Of a stretch of 64,000 bases of DNA, positions 44,251 through 56,525 are shown piece by piece. A program made the position numbers and the translations under genes. Numbering within the stretch: position 1 is the first letter of the stretch; every line of letters begins with the position of its first letter. Below the pieces are notes generated by a model, which ran no database searches, was not told where the DNA came from, and saw nothing but the letters and a program-made list of their open reading frames with translations. The stretch comes from Rheum nobile (taxonomy: Eukaryota; Streptophyta; Magnoliopsida; Caryophyllales; Polygonaceae), in contig WOAB01000321.1 in the NCBI GenBank assembly GCA_027886185.1, positions 1,488,001 to 1,552,000 of the forward strand. Reading direction: 5' to 3'.

Positions 44251-44499
44251 CATTCTCCATTTTTAATGATGACAAACATGTAGAACCTGGCATATCTATA
44301 ATAGGCATGAATGATATGAGCATTATATATGAGGCTAGATGTAGAATGATCATTAAATATAAGAGAAGCAGAGATAACATATTTGTAACGAAAATACTCA
44401 GAGACACACAAAAAGGATCATAATGTGGAAGGGGGATCCTAAGTGAACTAAAGGCTCTGTGTCAACTGAGTAGGGAACTAGGAGAACTACTCCTCAGGT

Positions 44500-45719
44500 T
44501 TCTGCTCCTCCTGCGCAAGTTCCTTCTCTGTGGTCTGTGTGGAAGGCTGCTTCTTGTCAACACGCTTTTTCACCAACTTAGCAATTTCTGCAACCAAGGC
44601 GGCAGATGCTTTCCACAACTCAACAACCATCTCATTGGTGAAATTTTTACCCTTCTCCAGTGCCTAGCCTTGAACAGTGATAGCCTCAGCGACATGGTTG
44701 AAGCCATGAACAAGAGCTTGCTCTATGCGCCCCATACTCTCCGGAATGACATGAGTGTCAGGGACAAGGCGCACTGGATCAAATGGCCCTTGTTGTGGAT
44801 CCTCCTTGGCCTTCTCTTTCTCTTTCTCCTTCTCATCCTCAGAAGTCGCATCCAGATGATCTTTGAATTGCAGTCGCCCCACAATAGCCATAGTGAGGAA
44901 CCGAGCATACGGAGTTTCCTCAATACTTTCTGGATAAAGACCAAGCATACACAGAATTTGCTTGACCAGGTGAGGATAGGGGAGAGCATGAGTCGAATGG
45001 GCCTTACAGAACTGCATATGAGCAAGGATGATGCGAGGGAGATCAATGGCAGTTCTGGAGATCAACTTCTCCAACAAGATAGCATCACCAATCAAAACTG
45101 TATCTCGCTTCTCCTGGTGAGGAATAACGTTCTTGATCAAGAAGGTGTGCAGCAGTTTCTTGTCCAAACGGAGGAACTTGGTCAGAAAAGCTCCCTTAGG
45201 CGGCTCACCATCAAACACAGTATCCAGAATCGCCTTTTTTTCAGTCTTCCCTTTGGGCCAGTTCCTTTTGACAACCACCTCATAGCCTTCTCCAGTGGTG
45301 ACGTTCAACGCAGACCCAATAACAGAAGGAGAGAGAGGAATCAGTTTACCTCTCCAAGTGATTACAAAGTCATTGGCCGGCTTATCGTCCTTCGCAGCCA
45401 CGAACTCCATAGACTGGTAGAAGGAGCGCACAACATCATCGTTCACAAAGAACGGCTCCACCAGCAACTTATCCCATCCTTGAAGCTGGAGGAAGGAGTG
45501 AACGGACTTGATGAGATCATTGTCGGTGGTGCTCCAGAATTCCTCTCCGATGATCAGCGGCTCCAAGATTCTCCTTTTGGCGAAGTTGGGTGCAATATCA
45601 GAGGACATCGCCTCTGGGGTCTCAGTCTGCACCATCGTCCTAGTTTGGGGCTTCGTCCCCACCTCTGTTTTAGCCCTTTTGGCTTTTGGTATGGCAGCAG
45701 CATCCTCTAGTTGCATCAA
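44500..45719 (-). pseudogene. Extra 3' ORF of the Sirevirus-like element, main domain
   Basis: About 350 residues (QLEDAAAIPKAKRAKTEVG...) ending at a TAG at 44664; beyond it the same frame runs on (ALEKGKNFTNEMVVELWK) to a second stop near 44500. The folded part (FVNDDVVRSFYQSMEFV, WRGKLIPLSPSVIGSALNV, LPRIILAHMQFCKAH, YARFLTMAIVGRLQFK) resembles the 'putative plant transposon protein' type seen in many plant ORFs. It carries a basic N-terminus and a highly charged EKEKEKAKE tract. It lies between pol and the 3' LTR, where Sireviruses carry an additional, often envelope-like ORF. No signal peptide or membrane span is visible. An antisense 346-residue open frame over the same DNA is not a gene. 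Confidence 0.65.
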
Positions 45720-45844
45720 AGAGACACTTTGTGTCCCCTTAGCGGCGCGCCTCTTTACCGACCAGCCACCGACTGTGAGTCCCTAGGCTGTTTAAAGGAA
45801 GCCGGGGGAGTTGGGAGAATGTCCACATCGATGGGTTCGATCTC

Positions 45845-46162
45845 CTAGGAAAGAGAGGAGTGATGAGAGACCTCTAAAACCGGAGTCGAAGATTTCTTCT
45901 TGGAAGGGGTGTGCTCAGAGGAACCAGATTGAGATTGCTTCTCCTCTAAGTGAGCCGGCGATTTAACCGACTTAGATGGATCCTCGACCGACTTAGCGTA
46001 GGAAGGAGAAGGCACCTGAGAGGTGGAGGAGGTGGCCTTCTTCTTACGGTATACAGTGAGTAAGGCACGCTCTTCTGTAGACAGGGATTTGAATTCGTCG
46101 GCCATGAGAGCAGATGAAGAGCTCGCAAAAGTTGAGAGTTGAGAGATTTTGAGGTGAGACAA
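45845..46162 (-). pseudogene. N-terminal part of the extra 3' ORF
   Basis: MADEFKSLSTEERALLTVY starts at internal ATG 46105 (an in-frame ATG lies upstream at 46162), followed by an S/K/P-rich low-complexity stretch. A stop follows SSLS at 45845; the frame then continues with EIEPIDVDILPTPPASFK before shifting into the main domain. It is probably one original ORF, now broken by a stop and a frameshift. Confidence 0.55.
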
Positions 46163-46244
46163 AGAACTCTTGAGAAACAGAGAAAGAGATTGAAGTCGGT
46201 GCCAAAATAGGATTCTCCCTCTGCCTTATATATTTGAAGATCAA

Positions 46245-46959
46245 ATTCTATCCCAAAATAGTTATTGCCAAATCTTCACAAATAAGGGAACTTTAGTCAC
46301 AACGTTCACAAGATCTTCAGCATTCAAGGGACCTCAACATCCCATCAGAAATCATTACTAAAATTAACTCAAATATCGGATCAGAATCAGCCATCAATCA
46401 CGGATTTCCAATGGCTAGATTTGCAGAAACCGACCTCGGGAAACAGCGAGATTTCAGCCGATTTGAATTTCGGCCTTTGAGAGTCCTTCCTAGTTCATTT
46501 CCTCAAATTTTGACACGGAGTAGAATGGATATGGGTACATTTATGTAGGGAGCCAAGCAACACTCAAGAAAAAGTACATACCCATATCAAGAAAAAATTA
46601 GGCTGGCAGTTTGACACCATAAAGATAATTTCCAGTTGTGGACTAAAGAGGGTTCATAGGGAATTAAGCAATGCAGTCATGCTTAGGATGGTTTAGTAAT
46701 CAATTATCATTTTGGATTGTAATGACGGTTAAATAGGATCAAATCAACTACTTTTGAGGCCAACAAAGAGATGCAATCAAGGTTCAATTATACCATAAAA
46801 TCATGAGATCATGCAAGATAATTGACATCAAGCTTTATAACAACTATTACAGGACATACGAGGTCATCACAAGATCAAATATCAACAATATTTTCAAAGA
46901 ATCATAGAAAAGATCAAATCTAGTCAAAGAGAGGGAACTAATGAGAGCAACTGGAACTA
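46245..46959. other. Spacer between pol end and extra ORF
   Basis: About 700 bp, no gene recognised; probably the leader of the extra ORF within the element. Confidence 0.5.
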
Positions 46960-47440
46960 CTAGTTTAGGGAAATCATGCCCAGAAGTAACCTTAGGGTCT
47001 CAAACGGTTCCCGATTCAATGGTTTGGTGAATATATCAGCAATTTGATCCTCAGTCCTACAATGTTCTAGCAGAATGTTCCCTTTTTCAACATGATCACG
47101 TAGGAAATGATGCCTAATATCTATATGCTTGGTCCTAGAGTGATGCACAGGATTCTTTGAAATGTTGATGGCACTAGTGTTATCACAAAGAATCTTAAGA
47201 GGACCAAAAGTCATACCAAAGTCGGAAATTTGTTGCTTGATCCATAGGAGTTGGGAACAACAAGCGGCAGCTGCAATGTATTCAGCTTCAGTAGTGGAGA
47301 GAGCAACTGAGTTCTGCTTCTTAGAACCCCATGAGACTAAGCATGGTCCTAGGAACTGTGCCATTTTAGAAGTGCTTTTCCTATCGACTAGGTAACCCGC
47401 ATAGTCAGCATCTGTATACCCAAGAAGATCAAAGTGGCAA
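46960..47440 (-). pseudogene. Copia RNase H, Sirevirus-like, truncated
   Basis: DADYAGYLVDRKSTSKMAQF, SWGSKKQNSVALSTTEAEY, NPVHHSRTKHIDIRHHFLRD and EDQIADIFTKPLNREPFE are typical copia RNase H motifs, closest in style to the Sirevirus lineage. The polyprotein ends naturally at 46960 (MISLN). Upstream coding sequence stops abruptly near 47440, so RT, integrase, protease and gag are gone. Confidence 0.85.
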
Positions 47441-49019
47441 ATTCATATTGGAAAGGAGACTTACTTTAGACAGGAGCCCTAGCGGTTTTCACGTTGTACT
47501 TCTTGCTCGAAGTATATTAATTAAGTACATAAAGGCACTTATCTTATTTAATTCCAAAACGTGCATTTACATTGAAGCTTTTCATCCTCACCAATCTCGA
47601 TACGGGATATATATTGGGACAAATCCCGAATAACGGCACTAGCTAAGTGCATCACCACTTATATTCGAATAAGGGTAGGTCATGACCAAAAGTATTAGGG
47701 CAATAATCATCTTAATACCAAGTTATAAAGAAACAGTTAAACCTCAACGAGGTATATAGTGTTCCTACAAATACTCGTGCTAACTAAGTATACAAGTCCA
47801 CAACAAATTCACACCAAAGTTCAACTAGCACCCTATAATAATAATAACAAATATATAAGGGCTGTCAGTTGTCACTAGCTATATATACAACATAATTCAT
47901 ATTTTTCCACACCAATATAACACACAAGTTCTCAAACACAAAATAGAATTATATATCCCAACTTAATTAAACAATTAATTAAGGAAAATATGGAATAAAT
48001 GAAATAGTGAACCTCCACTTGCCTTAAGTCGTTTTGTCGGAAAACGACATGTCGACGTTCGAGAGAAGATCGATTCTAGTCGACGAACTGGTTTCCTGAT
48101 GATTCCAAGACGTACCCAATTCACAAAAAAATAAATTATAACTAGATAATTTATTCAATAACATAAATTGAACGATACTTGTCTCGGTTTCTAATTGGAT
48201 TTGTTTAAATCTAAATAAATCAATTATTGAGGCTACACAATATAACGATTATTTATACGATGCTAAAAATACTTTAATCGTATATTATAAATAATCATAC
48301 CACAAATAAATTAATTATTTAATTTATTTACAACACTAATTAATTACTTATCCCAACATATTATCCAATTGTAATGTTAAATACTAATTTACAACCTAAG
48401 ATAATACCATAAAAATATATTAAATTTAATTTTAACATTAATAAAATTAAATCAGTCAAATATATCACTAATTAATCCCAATTAGATTAACTAATTAAGA
48501 TTAATTGAAAAATAAAAATAAAAACAGAATTCGATTTTTTATCGAATGGGTTCGAACGACACCAGTTGGAAACGTGCTCGATTCGAGCTTGTCGGGGCAC
48601 CAAATGGGTCGAGGTCATAGGGATTTGAACTGTGACTTCAAGGTGGTTCTAATGGTGGTGGTATTGGTGGCGGAGAAGCACCGGGGTGGTCGAATTATCC
48701 CGAAAGTAGTGGCATCGTGCGGATTAGGGTTCAAAAGTTTGAGCTTAAAATTGGATGGGAAATCAACATCATCCGGGGTCGTATTTGTAGGGGAAATAAA
48801 GCCTGCAACTCTATGTTCAATCTCCCGTAAATCTCGGCTCAAACAGATTGAAGATAAGTTTGAATTTCTATCCAAATTTTAAGTTATCAGGCTATTTAAC
48901 TTGATTTTCAAATTCTATCACTTGGGGTCGTTTTAAATCTGAATTTTGGGGGATTTAGGTAAGGGATTAGTTATCATTCATAAATATGTTTTCTTTACTT
49001 CCCAAGATCTAGATGACCT
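47441..49019. other. No gene recognised
   Basis: AT-rich to 48500. A 48505-48882 open frame (125 residues) and an antisense one over it have no recognisable domain and are not called. The gypsy element begins, 5'-truncated, near 49020. Confidence 0.45.
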
Positions 49020-49860
49020 ATCCCCGGTGCCGCTCGCCTCAATGCCCCACCAAGAGGCCAAGGCCAAGGCGCACACACCCCGGCACCTCCCGAGCGAGCT
49101 CGTGACAAATCATGCTTCAAGTGTGGTGGCCTTGGCCATCTCATTAAAGAATGCCCTAACAACAAAAGGGTCTCGCTCACTTCCAATGGTAGCTATGAGT
49201 CCTATGATGATGTAGAAGAAACCACGGAGGAAGAATACGAGACCGTCGAAGAGCGCCATTGTGATGAGCTCACATGTGCCCCTCTTGAGCATGGCGCCGA
49301 CACTCCATTTGGCTTGGTAGCTAGGCGTGTGCTCTCGGTCCGAGATGTTGATACAAGGGGCCAAGGGGACAACCTTTTTCAAACTAGATGCCTTATGGGA
49401 GGGGCCTCATTGAGTGTGATCATTGATAGTGGCTCATGTGCTAACATCATCAACAAGCAGGTGGTCGACCATTTCAACCTCCCCACTAGCCCTCATCCGA
49501 GTCCTTATAGCCTACATTGGCTTTCCGAAGGTACAAGTGATGTGGTACAAAGGCAATGCCACATCACTTTCTCTATTGGTCATTATGTTGATAAAGTGTT
49601 ATGTGATGTTATGCATATAGATGCCGACCTTTTGCTAGGGCGACCTTGGCAATTTGACCGACAAGTGATCCATGACGGTTTTCTTAACACCTATGTCTTC
49701 ACTCATGGTGCCAAGCGTTTCACCTTGTTGCCTATGTCCCCCAAAGATATTCATGAAGATCAAGTGGAGAGAAACCGCCTCAAAGCCATTGAAGATGCCA
49801 AGCCCTCGGTGCCACGCCCTATCCATGAAGCCTCCGCATCCACTTTGGTGCCACAACACC
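49020..49860 (+). pseudogene. Gypsy gag zinc knuckle and protease
   Basis: Begins mid-gag (the 5' end and 5' LTR are missing) with a P/G-rich linker, zinc knuckle CFKCGGLGHLIKEC, an acidic spacer, then a retropepsin-like protease: SVIIDSGSCANIINKQV (D-S-G) and LLLGRPWQFDRQV. It is very similar to the protease at 34.05-34.4 kb. A repeated S/A/P-rich linker (GKGE, ASTAPGTLTTG) follows, in which the frame shifts towards RT. Confidence 0.88.
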
Positions 49861-50199
49861 AAGGCAAGGGTGAGTGTGTGCCTCCCCACGCCTCCACAGC
49901 CCCGGGCACGCTCACCACCGGCCAAGCCTCCGCCACCCCCTACTCGGCGGCGTCTTGGTCGGCGGCTCCAAAAACCCCGTCCGCCTCGGTGCCTCAACGC
50001 TCGGGCAAGGTGAGCGTGTGCCTCCCAGCGTCTCCACGGCCCCGGGCACGCTCACCACCGGCCCAGCCTCCACCTTACCCAACGCGGCGCCCGGGTCGAC
50101 GGCTCTCAAATGTGGGCCCATGCCTCACCCACCTCCGGCTCTCGGCGCCTCGCCTCCAATCTTGGGGCATTGTGAGCCGCACCTACTCTTGGCCCACCA

Positions 50200-51120
50200 C
50201 CGCCACATCACACCGGCGCTCCAAGGCCGGAGCCCTTGTTTCTTTGTGGTGCCTCGACATTGCCTCATTTCTAGCGAGGCGCCTCCCTCCTTGCCTCCAA
50301 GTGTCCAAGCACTCCTCCAAGAGTTCAAGGACATTGCCCCAGATGAGCTCCCCGAAGGCCTACCTCCCATCCGTGGCATTGAACACCAAGTCTACTTGGT
50401 GCCCGATGCCTCTCTCCCCAACCGAGCCGCCTATCGTGCTAGCCCCGAAGAGACCAAGGAGCTCCAACACCAAGTCCAAGACCTCTTGGATAAGGGGTAT
50501 GTTCGGGAAAGTTTGAGCCCTTGTGCGGTGTCGGTCCTTCTTGTCCTAAAGAAGGATGGCTCATGGCGGATGTGTTTCAATTTATGTGCCATAAATCAAA
50601 TCACGGTGAAGTATCGACACCCCATTCCAAGACTTGACGATATGCTCAATGAACTCCATGGTGCTACACTCTTCACAAAGATCGACCTCAAGAGCGGGTA
50701 CCATCAAATCCGGATGAAGGAAGGCGACGAGTGGAAGACGGCCTTCATGACCAAGTACGGGCTCTATGAATGGTTAGTGATGCCCTCCGGCCTTACTAAT
50801 GCCCTGAGCACTTTTATGAGGCTTATAAACCATGTTCTAAGGGCCTTTTTAGGGAAGTTTGTCTGGTGTATTTTGACGACATCTTGGTCTATTCCCGGAG
50901 CTTGGAAGAGCATATCTATCACCTCTGAGCCGTCTTTGAATGCCTTCGCCGAGAGAAGTTGTATGCCAAGTGTACATTTTGCTCGGATTCCACGGTCTTC
51001 CTTGGTTATGTTGTTGGGTAAGATGGCCTCTGAGTTGATGAGGAAAAGGTCCGAGCCATTAGAGAATGGCCTCGCCCCACCACAGCCACTATGGTTCGCT
51101 CTTTTCTCGGTCTTGTCGGC
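50200..51120 (+). pseudogene. Gypsy reverse transcriptase
   Basis: LQEFKDIAPDELPEGLPPIR, GYVRESLSPCAVSVLLVLKK, INQITVKYRHPIPRLDDML, LKSGYHQIRMKEGDEWKTAF and WLVMPSGLTNALSTFMRLIN are all in place. At the catalytic YFDD site the frame shifts (GKFV then WCILTTS), so YFDD exists only in the neighbouring frame. After it, GYVVG and DGL are each followed by a stop in the pol frame. Supplies the RT piece that the deleted elements in this window lack. Confidence 0.88.
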
Positions 51121-51650
51121 TTCTACCGCCGCTTTGTGAAGGATTTCAGTAGCATTGCCGCTCCTCTCCATGAGTTGACAAAGAAAGGGGCCGAGATAGC
51201 TTGGAATGATAAGCATGAGGCCGCCTTCAATGCCCTCAAGCATCGCCTTTGCAATGCCCCACTTCTTCAACTCCCTGACTTCTCCAAGACCTTTGAGGTC
51301 AAGTGTGATGCCTCAAATGTTGTCATTGGTGGTGTACTTTTGCAAGATAGGCGCCCAATTGCCTATTTTAGTGAGAAATTGTCGGGTGCCACTCTCAACT
51401 ACCCTACTTATGACAAGGAGCTTTATGCTCTCATCCAGGTGTTGAAGAATTGGCAACACTATCTTTGGCCAAAGGAGTTTGTAATTCATTCGGACCACAA
51501 GGCCCTCGCCTACCTCAAGAGCCAAGCTCGTCTTGGACGCCGTCATGCTAGATGGGTCGAGTTTATGGAGACTGTCCCCTATGTCATAAAACACAAGAAG
51601 GGCCTCGACAATGTAGTGGCAGACGCTCTCTCTCGTAGGTACGTCCTCTC
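51091..51650 (+). pseudogene. Gypsy RNase H
   Basis: MVRSFLGLVGFYRRFVKDFS, KCDASNVVIGGVLLQDRRPI, YPTYDKELYALIQVLKNW, IHSDHKALAYLKSQ and DNVVADALSRRYV: the standard Ty3/gypsy RNase H with its D, E, D residues. In frame with the integrase that follows. Confidence 0.9.
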
Positions 51651-52965
51651 TACTCATTTAAATGCTAAGGTTTTGGGTTTTTATATGCTTAAAGCTCTTT
51701 ATTCACAAGACCCTTTCTTTGGCCCCATTGTTGAGGAATGTTCACTTAGAGGAGAGTTTGAGAGCTATTTTATGGATGAGGGTTATTTATACCGAGCCAG
51801 AAAGTTGTGCATCCCTAGCTCTTCCATTAGGCACCTTTTGATCAAGGAGGCACATGAGGGTCGTGACCACTTTGGTGTGGCTAAGACCATTACAGCCCTT
51901 AGAGAGCACTTCTTTTGGCCCAAAATGGCCCATCATGTCACCATGTTTTACAAGGCTTGCATTACTTGCCATTAAGCCAAATCTAGGGCACAACCCCACG
52001 GCCTATACACTCCTCTACCCATTCCCTCGGCCCCTTGGGAAGACATTTCTATGGACTTCATAACCGGATTGCCAACCTCTAGGAAGGGGAGGGATTCCAT
52101 CTTTGTGGTGGTTGATAGGTTTTCTAAAATGGCACACTTTATCTCTTGCAAAACCACTCACAATGCTTCGGAAATTGTCTCCCTCTTCTTTGATCATGTC
52201 GTCAAGTTGCATGGAATCCCTAGGACTATAGTGTCTGATAGAGACTCCAAGTTTGTGGGACACTTTTGGAGGACCTTATGGGGAAACTAGGAACCAATCT
52301 ATTATTTTCCACTAGTTGTCACCCCCAAACGGATGACCAAACCGAGGTGACCAACCGCACCTTAGGGGCCTTGCTTAGATCCGTTCTTAGGGCTAACCCA
52401 CGCAAGTGGGAGGACTTACTTTTGTATGTTGTGTTTGTGTATAATAGTTCCATGCACACGGCAACCAAGCTCACTCCGTTTGAGGTCGTCTACGGGCGCA
52501 ACCCCATCACCCCACTTGACATGGTGCCTCATCCCTTGGGAGTCGCCAAGCACCCTCAAGGCGCCAAGCGAGCTGAAATCATTAGAGAGCTCCACGAGCG
52601 CACCCGGTCTCAACTAGAGAGGTGCGCCGCCCAATATGAGAGTCACGCCAACAAAGGTCGGCGCTGTGTTGTCTTTGCTCCGGGAGACCTTGTGTGGGTC
52701 CATTTGCGCAAGGAGAGATTCAAAGACCACCGCAAGTCCAAGCTCAACAACCGCGGAGATGGCCCATTCCAAGTTCTCCGACACTTCAGGGACAATGCTT
52801 TTGAAGTCGACCTCCCCGACAAGTACGGCGCCCATCCAACCTTCAATGTGGCCGACCTCACCCCATATGTGCCACCAGAATATGATGAGGAATTGGGGAC
52901 AATTCTTCCTCAAGAAGGGGAGAGTGATGAGTGCCAACCACCCATCAACAAGGAGCCTCAAGGCC
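51651..52965 (+). pseudogene. Gypsy integrase and LTR-overlapping C-terminus
   Basis: Zinc region HEGRDHFGVAKT...CITCH, then a TAA at 51973. The DDE core follows: ISMDFITGLPTSRKGRDSIF, IVSDRDSKFVGHFWRTLW, a frameshift at 52288, then TSCHPQTDDQTEVTNRTLGA. The C-terminal tail has FAPGDLVWVHLRKERFKDHR. There is no chromodomain; the frame crosses the polypurine tract (QEGES) into the LTR and ends at 53111 after GPMTRVWARAMAQ. Overall it looks like a CRM-type chromovirus pol without a chromodomain, from motif memory only. Confidence 0.88.
52911..52924 (+). promoter_or_regulatory. Polypurine tract
   Basis: CAAGAAGGGGAGAG directly before LTR start TGATGAGTGCC; differs from the tract at 35077-35090 only in its last base. 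Confidence 0.9.
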
Positions 52966-53750
52966 CAATGACTAGGGTTTGGGCCCGAGCCATGGCCCAA
53001 GCCATCACCGCCCTAGTCCACAGTGCCCTCACTAGCCAAGGCGCCGATGAAAATCCAGCCCAAGGACCGCGCCTACTCTTGTGCCTCGCCGTGGAGGAGC
53101 CAAGGCCTTGACCGCCAAGGCGCGCATCAATGTCACGACACTCAAGCGTCGGCCATGCCACACCAAGGCACCGATGCTTCGATTCCAAGACATTCAAGCG
53201 TACGCCTCTATCCAAGGCTTTTATCCCTTTTCTACTTTTGTCATTTCTTTATGATTGGACCTTGCTATTTTGGGTGTGTGAGGCCACTTGCATGTGGTCC
53301 TCTAACTCAAAACCCTAGGCCGAACCTAGTACTATATAATGTCTCTTTCTCTTTGTAAGCAAACTAGTTGAAGATCATAGAAGTGGATTTATCCATTGGG
53401 TTAGAGGAATACCTCCCCAAGGCTCCCACTTAGATCTATCAACCCCAAGCAATCAAACCTCTTTCGTTTCTCATTTCATTCGAACCACTCAAACACTCAA
53501 ACACTTGTTCTTGTTTTTAAATCTTAAGATCCAAGACAAGAATCCTCTTCCTAGAGGATTCCTTGGCCCTCCTTTGTCTCGGCCGAACCGAGGCCAAGAC
53601 TTCAAGCTCTCAAGTTCCATTCCAACAACCTCCCATCAATAACTCAAGAGAAGCCACCTTGAAGCCAAGGAGAAGGAAGCCCTCTTCACTTAGTCACGGT
53701 CAAAGTATTCCGGGAAGAAGAGCCTTGTCCTGGAGGTTCCATTCTCATCA
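52925..53750 (+). mobile_element. 3' LTR of the 49.0-53.75 kb gypsy element
   Basis: 826 bp, starts TGATGAGTGCC and ends TTCTCATCA. TATA-like TACTATATAATG near 53330. The 5' LTR is absent because the element is truncated near 49020. The right end is inferred from the CA and the change in sequence character. Confidence 0.7.
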
Positions 53751-53839
53751 ACAAACATGCAAACAGATAAAAATACGACAAGAAAACGGCACAACCAAAT
53801 TATATCCATAGAATCCGCGTATCAAATTCACTGGGAGAA

Positions 53840-55690
53840 AAAACTCTTGTGCACCAAGTTGTATCAGTTTGTGCATCGAAGTATGTTGAAATGTGCAATA
53901 GAATATGTTGAATTGTGCACCAGAATTTTATTGAGTAGTGCACTTGTATTTTTGTTGTTGTATTGTGCACCAAGAAACAAGTCTTGTGCACCAAATTATA
54001 CTAGTTTTTGCACCAAAGTCTGTTAAAATGTGCACTAGAATATGTTAAATTATGCACCATAATTGTATTGAGTAGTGCACTTGTATTTTTGTTGTTGTTG
54101 TATTGTGCACCAAAAAATTACTCTTGTGTACCAAGTTGTACAAGTTTGTGCACCAAAGTCTGTTGAAATGTACACCAGAGTTTTATTGAGTATTGTACTT
54201 GTATTTTTTAAGTGCACAAACACATCAACCTTCTCAGTGCACAAGCACATAAACTGTGGTGTACACTTTTTTTATAAAGTGGTGCGCATTTATATATGAC
54301 ATGGTGCACAACCATCTCAGTGCACAATTATTTGTAAATATGGTGCATATTTCATCTCAGTGCACAATAAAATGTTATATAGTGCAAAATTATCTCTATG
54401 AACATTTCTTTGTAACATGATGCATAATTATTCCTAACATGGTGCACATCCAAGCGATGCACAATTATGTGTAACTCTAGTGCACTGACCGGTCAAGGGT
54501 GGATCAACGCCGGTCAACGCCAGAGCTCCGGTGAGTCAATTGAGGAGACCAATGGTGCACCAAAAATACTTGTACACCATATTGCACTTAATTGTGCACT
54601 TCAATTCCTTGTGCACCGTTTGCCTTAATTAGATTCATCGATGAATCTAGACGAGACAAATACCGTTGATTAAAGAGCGTGAATGTTGGCTTCAATGAAT
54701 CAGGCCTCGAAGTTCCGATTCTCAATTCATTCACAACCCACGAATACCGAAAAAATTTAAACATGAATTAGTTTATGTTTACTTATGTAATTAGTTTGCT
54801 AAAATAATGATACGAAATGGGTCGAACTTGTACCGCTCGATCTATTTCGGGTCGAAATTGGACTAGATATGCTATTAGACATTTGGACCCAACATATATG
54901 TATTAAGGAGGTGGGGCCCACCTAACTCTATCTTCTTGAATTTGAAAGAACAACAACATACGGAGAGGCGGGACGAGAACAACGACGGCTCGCCTAGATC
55001 GCATCGGCGGAGCATGGCGGACCTGGGCACAACAACTGCGCGGCAACATCGTCGGACGGCCAATGGCGTTGCGGCGAGCAGGATCAGCGGCTGGGCTCGA
55101 AGCACGCTGCTATGCTTTCTGCGATTAGGGCCTTGATCGAGCAAGGTTTGTGCACATAATCATCCTAAAGTGGTTCACATTTTAGTATATCGTGATGCAC
55201 AAATGTTTTATTACTTGACGCACAAATTCAGGGTGCACATTTCATTACACAAATTCAATGTGCACATAATCATTTTAAAGTGCACATTGTAGTTTATCGT
55301 GATGCACAAATATTTTATTACTTGATGCACAAACATGTTTTATATGATGCACAAAATTTATTAAGAAGTGCACAATCATTCAACAAAAGTACTGCAAAAA
55401 TAAACCTCAAATAATTCATGTGCATAGAAACAATGTACAATGGTGTACAAAATAGTGTATTTTGATGCACAAATCTTCTAAACTTAATGCACAAATCTTT
55501 AAAACTTGATGCACAAATTGTAAATAACACTAGTGTAGAAATTAAAGTATTTGTGATGCACAAATTCTCTTAGTTTGATGGACAAACATGTTTTATATGA
55601 TACACAATAATGTTTTATAAGATTTAGATTGATAAACAAAAAACAGATAATATGTGATGCATAAAACCATAATTTTTGGTAAAGTGCAAA
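53840..55690. repeat. GTGCAC/ATGCAC motif array, about 1.8 kb
   Basis: GTGCAC, ATGCAC or one-base variants recur every 15-45 bp, densest at 53846-54630 and again at 55150-55680, with a motif-free GC-richer centre (about 54640-55140). This two-block layout resembles subterminal arrays of one element with a short central body. No transposase frame is recognised in the centre. Confidence 0.75.
53844..54240. repeat. Tandem repeat, period about 137-140 bp, 2.5 copies
   Basis: Units begin CTTGTG(C/T)ACCAA at 53846, 53983 and 54123 and share TGTTGAAATGTGCA...TTTTATTGAG...TTTTTGTTGTTGTATTGTGCACC (gaps where they differ). They are built largely from GTGCAC words. Confidence 0.85.
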
Positions 55691-56525
55691 AGAAAGTTGT
55701 GTGTACTATTGTATTGTTTATCGATCTCTCTTGTTATTTTTCATTCATCAATGCATAGTTCATGTGTTTATTCTATTTTCGTTCAAGGATACTACAAATT
55801 GTTTCTGATTTTAATCGAACATCGTACCTAAACTCGTGTTTTCGTTGTTGTGTTTTCATACATGAAGCTTTACAAGGAGAGTTTGTAATTGAATTCTCCA
55901 TGTACAACGTTCACGAGCTTTAGTCTAGGATTTCCGTTTGCAATTTCGTTGTTCAGAGCTTCGCAAGGAGAATATGTGAAATATTTTTGGAAGATACGAG
56001 TTTTGCGTAAACTTTTTCTCATACGGAAGGAAAGATGTTGTGTTTCACACCTGTGTCGATTTTTTTCTCTTTCGCCCCGCGTTCTACTTCATTGGATTAG
56101 ATAGATATCAACAGCCCTGGTCTGTTCTCACGTTCGCATAATAGTAATGGTTCGCACCAGATCAAGATCCGTATATTATAATATATAATGTGATAGAGCC
56201 GAACGAGCCCTAAGTAAATGCACGTCAAAAGCCAGCACAGCAGCAACTGCTTTGTCAAATGTCACACCATTTTGCAAAATGGCACAATGAATTTATTGGT
56301 TATGTTGAAAAGTTGTTATATAACCAACCACCACTCTAAAATTGAGGAATAATCACTTCACAAGAAAAAAGGGTTTTGCATAAACAGATCAAAGGGTAGA
56401 TAACCAACGCTTCAGAAGCTCCATACACAGATTGGATTATTGAATCCAAGGGCTTAGAAAGCCAAGAAAATTCCAGCCATGGAGCACAGGTCAAGGCTAT
56501 AGTAGACTTACGAAATCTGACGGTA
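55691..56525. other. Intergenic; 3' flank of the complex I gene
   Basis: No gene recognised. The part nearest 56525 should contain the 3' UTR of the minus-strand gene; a poly(A)-signal-like AATAAT is present on the minus strand near 56440. Confidence 0.45.

Noticed and set aside
44670..45710. 346-residue plus-strand open frame
   Set aside because: It is antisense to the extra 3' ORF of the Sirevirus-like element; its residue pattern shows no domain, and the minus-strand frame has transposon-like motifs and a fitting position.
48505..48882. 125-residue open frame and an antisense 86-residue frame
   Set aside because: No recognisable motif, no splice or neighbour context; could be chance.
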